Part shown: positions 61,134-64,000 of the stretch, piece after piece
Layout: the number at the start of each line of letters is the position of its first letter
How positions within the stretch are numbered: the first letter of the stretch is position 1
From: Salvelinus alpinus
Lineage: Eukaryota > Chordata > Actinopteri > Salmoniformes > Salmonidae
Length of the DNA: 64,000 nt
Direction: 5' to 3'
NCBI RefSeq assembly: GCF_045679555.1
Contig: NC_092090.1
Location: 34,754,309 to 34,818,308 of the forward strand
Program-made: the position numbers and the translations under genes
The notes under the pieces: model-generated
What the model saw: the letters and a program-made list of their open reading frames with translations, nothing else
The model's database searches: none
What the model was told of the DNA's origin: nothing

Positions 61134-64000
61134 ACTTACTCACTCACACTCTCTTACCCTCTTTACATATCAGATGACAGCAGCAGTGTCAGGGTACAAC
61201 TTCCATCTAGTCAATTATTTAGATGTCTCTCTATTTACTGATCATCGTGCCACTAGACGTGTGCCAGGCATCTATTCTCCCAGGCACATGTAACACAGAG
61301 GTTGACATGTTACCTATTGAACCCTCCTAAGTATGTTACCCATTTCCACAGGATTCAGACAGCAGACATATCTCCCTGTCAGTAGTTTCTCAGCTGTGTG
61401 GTTTATAGACTGGCAAACATTTTTGGAGCATTGGGAAATGTGGTATCTGTGTTTCTAAAGAGCTGAAATGAAAAATACAGTGGTCCATTTGAATATAACC
61501 TGCTCCAAGAAGTCCACGGCTCTTAGATGTACTCAGCATCTATCTTTGGATAGAGAACATTGACCTGGCTTGAGTGACCTGAGTGTAACTCTTGGCTGAT
61601 GCTACCATATGTCTGTGTATTTCTGTGGGAGCTCCTGATGCAGCTGTGATGGTCCACAGCCCTGCCTCCCCACTCAGCCTGACAGAGTCAATAGCCACTG
61701 ACAAATGAAAGTTTACAGGCAGCTCAGATCTCTCTCTCTTCTGTTCTGTTCCGCCTCCTTGCCCATTCTCTAATGCACGGCTGGTATGTGTCACCATATT
61801 TACACACCATACGGGGGTCAAAGCTCTGCTCATCTCTTTGAACCTGCTAATGGACTAGCTAGCTTTGCATAATCTCCATCACTTGTTTTTTACTCTCTCT
61901 CTCCCGTGCTCATATCAACAAAATTATCATTATGTCGGTCATGCCCCACCTTGAGCACAATTTTATTTATTCAGAAGCATAATTATCAAAGTCAGAATTG
62001 CCGTTGGGTTGGTTAAATTCATGTTGATTGTCTTGCAAGACAGACACTGTGCTGAAGTGAACCACCCTCTTCCCCTCTTCCAGCTTAATTTGCTGTAATG
62101 CATTTTTATGATGGCAACAGTTCCTGACAGACAGTCCAGGTAAACTGCACTGTGTCTTTTTAAATATCAGGTCAAATCGTCAGTCTTTACTGCCAGTCTG
62201 TACACACTCACAGCAGAGTTACAGCACCATCAGCCTATCTGAGATGTTAGCTTTGTTCTGGGGGATGCAGGAAAAGTATTTATTGTAATAGATGCTCATA
62301 TGGAAAGCTGTAGAGGGCCAATATGGACTGTCTCAGGGGGCTTTTCTAGGAAATGGGCTCCAGATTCTGCAGTTTTGGGGCAATAGAAAATGAGAAATGT
62401 GACCCTGTTGTTTTGTCTCAGTCATATTGCTGTTTTTTTCATGCTAATGCATCTGCATCCCTGCACGTGCCACAGCGGACTGGGCTGATTGGGGTCTTCA
62501 AACGGTGTTGATATCAAAAGCCATTAAAAGAGAGAGTGTAGTACTTTCCATTCCCTTGAGACTGAGATCTCTTCACCCTAATGTCAACCTATTTCCTTCC
62601 CTGGGTGTACTTCTGTTGGAATGGAGGCTGGAGCGAGGAATGGAGTGTTCATGACTCTGGTGTTGCTGAGACATGTGGACCATCCCCTCCCAGCCCCTCC
62701 CATCAGTCCCCACGTGGGTGTGAGGCTGACAGGATGATGGCAGAGCCAGTGATAAGCAGCATCAGAACTGACACAAGTTTGGAAGGCTTTCCATCCCCTT
62801 TAGAATTAAGTTAGCTTTTTGGTTGAGACCAAATCCTGTACTTAACCAATATCTGACAAATTGTGTAACATTTATATGGGGGGAAAACATTTGGTTTTTG
62901 GAATGTTTGTGACTGTGAGGGTGGCCGCAGGGGGTTAGGGATCGCTTACTCTGGTCTGTGATCTTATTAATTATATATGGATTTCTCACTTGTGTTTTCA
63001 ATGTCCTGGTTGACCGATTCTCAGCAGTCTTTAGTATACTATCAATACCTTGTTTGTCTTTTAATTGCATATTGATTCAGTGCATTTAATGAGGCTGTTA
63101 GTCTTATTTTCTTTAGGCAAAACCACCAGTTGGACTGAAAGTAGACAATTGCAATCTTCATTTTTCTTCCAAGGTAAATGAAAGCATTGATAACCTTCCT
63201 GGTAGAGAAATATTATTGGAGTCTATCTGGGAGAACAGCAACAAGGTGATTCTTAATACTATGAAACAGACCCTATTTGATGCTGCCGGTAAAAATTTGA
63301 GACATTTGCTATAACCTCATTTTCCTGTCCCAAAGTTCCAGAGAATTATGTGTTAAACATTTGTGTTGAGATTTCCTGTGCCACCCAGGCTTCTTGGGTA
63401 CCTCTACCAACTATCCAGACAGCCCAGCAGTATTCAATGGGCCTCACCCCTGGGAAATTATTGAGGCAACGTGCTTCTCATCCCAGTTTTGTGTTACTAG
63501 GAGAAACTGAAAGAAAAAAAAGAGAATTCTGAGACCCCATCTAAAGACTAAGAGAGACAGCGAGTTCTCAGTAATCACCCAGCCGTGAATGATAAATAAG
63601 TCATTTCCTTGCGGGTTTGTCAACGCACGGGAGCGGATCTCTGAGACTCCATAGAAGTGTCGTTTTTGGAGGGAAAATTAGTTGCTGAGGATAATGGATG
63701 TGTGAAGTGTGATCTGGGAGACAGGGGGATGTCGGGGAAGTCCGGGCCGCTCGGTGGCTGATGCCTCGCCACTAGTGACCATAACGACAGGCTCATTACA
63801 CACACAGCACAGGCTAAACTTTTTATCTTATGACTTGCACAGCAGATAGTTGGTGGTAAATTGAGCAGGACTAGTGAAATCACCTATCACAGGCCACCCA
63901 TTAGATAGAAACACCTAGGTTTGAAAATGTGTTTTAAAAAATGATGTAGCTTCCTGAACATGTATGTCATGTGTAGAATACCAAGTAGGATGTTTGCCAG
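61134..64000. other. No gene recognised
   Basis: Contains short TC and CA tracts only. No exon with family motifs, no complete transposon and no SINE were seen on either strand; the open frames are short. Confidence 0.5.

Overview
The window reads as nuclear DNA of a salmonid fish (salmon, trout or char; the genus cannot be decided from it). The grounds are Tc1 elements of the Sleeping Beauty ancestral type, a second Tc1 family with CAGTCGTGGCC ends, HpaI-type and other tRNA-derived SINEs, several fish LINE families, hAT elements and long (TG)n tracts, all at a density typical of salmonids. Protein-coding exons are very sparse, and no bacterial, organellar or viral gene unit is present.

Host genes. 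Two minus-strand exons belong to an SHB/SHD/SHE/SHF-type SH2 adaptor gene: a first coding exon (43789 to 43358) and a second (20174 to 20033), separated by a 23.2 kb intron. The exons for the middle of the protein and the SH2 domain were not found and would lie below position 1, so positions 1 to 20032 are probably intron 2. Upstream and on the same strand, 47870 to 45729 is a B-type cyclin locus (closest to cyclin B1 by eye). It keeps at least eight exons and most splice sites but carries stops, frameshifts and deletions, so it is an unprocessed pseudogene. A plus-strand intronless C-type lectin pseudogene (15879 to 16555) looks like a retrocopy.

Layout. 1-2042 unannotated; 2043-4730 an L1-type LINE carrying two SINE insertions; 4895-6524 Tc1; 8622-12585 a large hAT-type element packed with non-coding repeats; 15879-16555 lectin pseudogene; 17120-17394 probable solo LTR; 20033-20174 adaptor exon 2; 21713-23269 second Tc1 family; 29123-29517 LINE tail; 31312-31523 SINE; 32342-35922 a hAT element with a transposase remnant and a nested Tc1; 40656-43232 a duplicated host segment associated with two members of a third Tc1 family; 43358-43789 adaptor exon 1; 45729-47870 cyclin pseudogene; 51604-53522 LINE copies with stacked 3' tails; 54274-61133 a three-level nest (LINE, inside it a second LINE, inside that a solo LTR); 61134-64000 nothing recognised.

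I found no convincing new biological system. The most unusual structures are the three-level nest with target-site duplications at two levels, a perfect 61-bp inverted duplication that looks like a templated repair insertion (60597-60657 against 60840-60900), the hAT elements with 8-bp target duplications, and the decaying intron-containing cyclin gene. All identifications were made by eye; no search was run.
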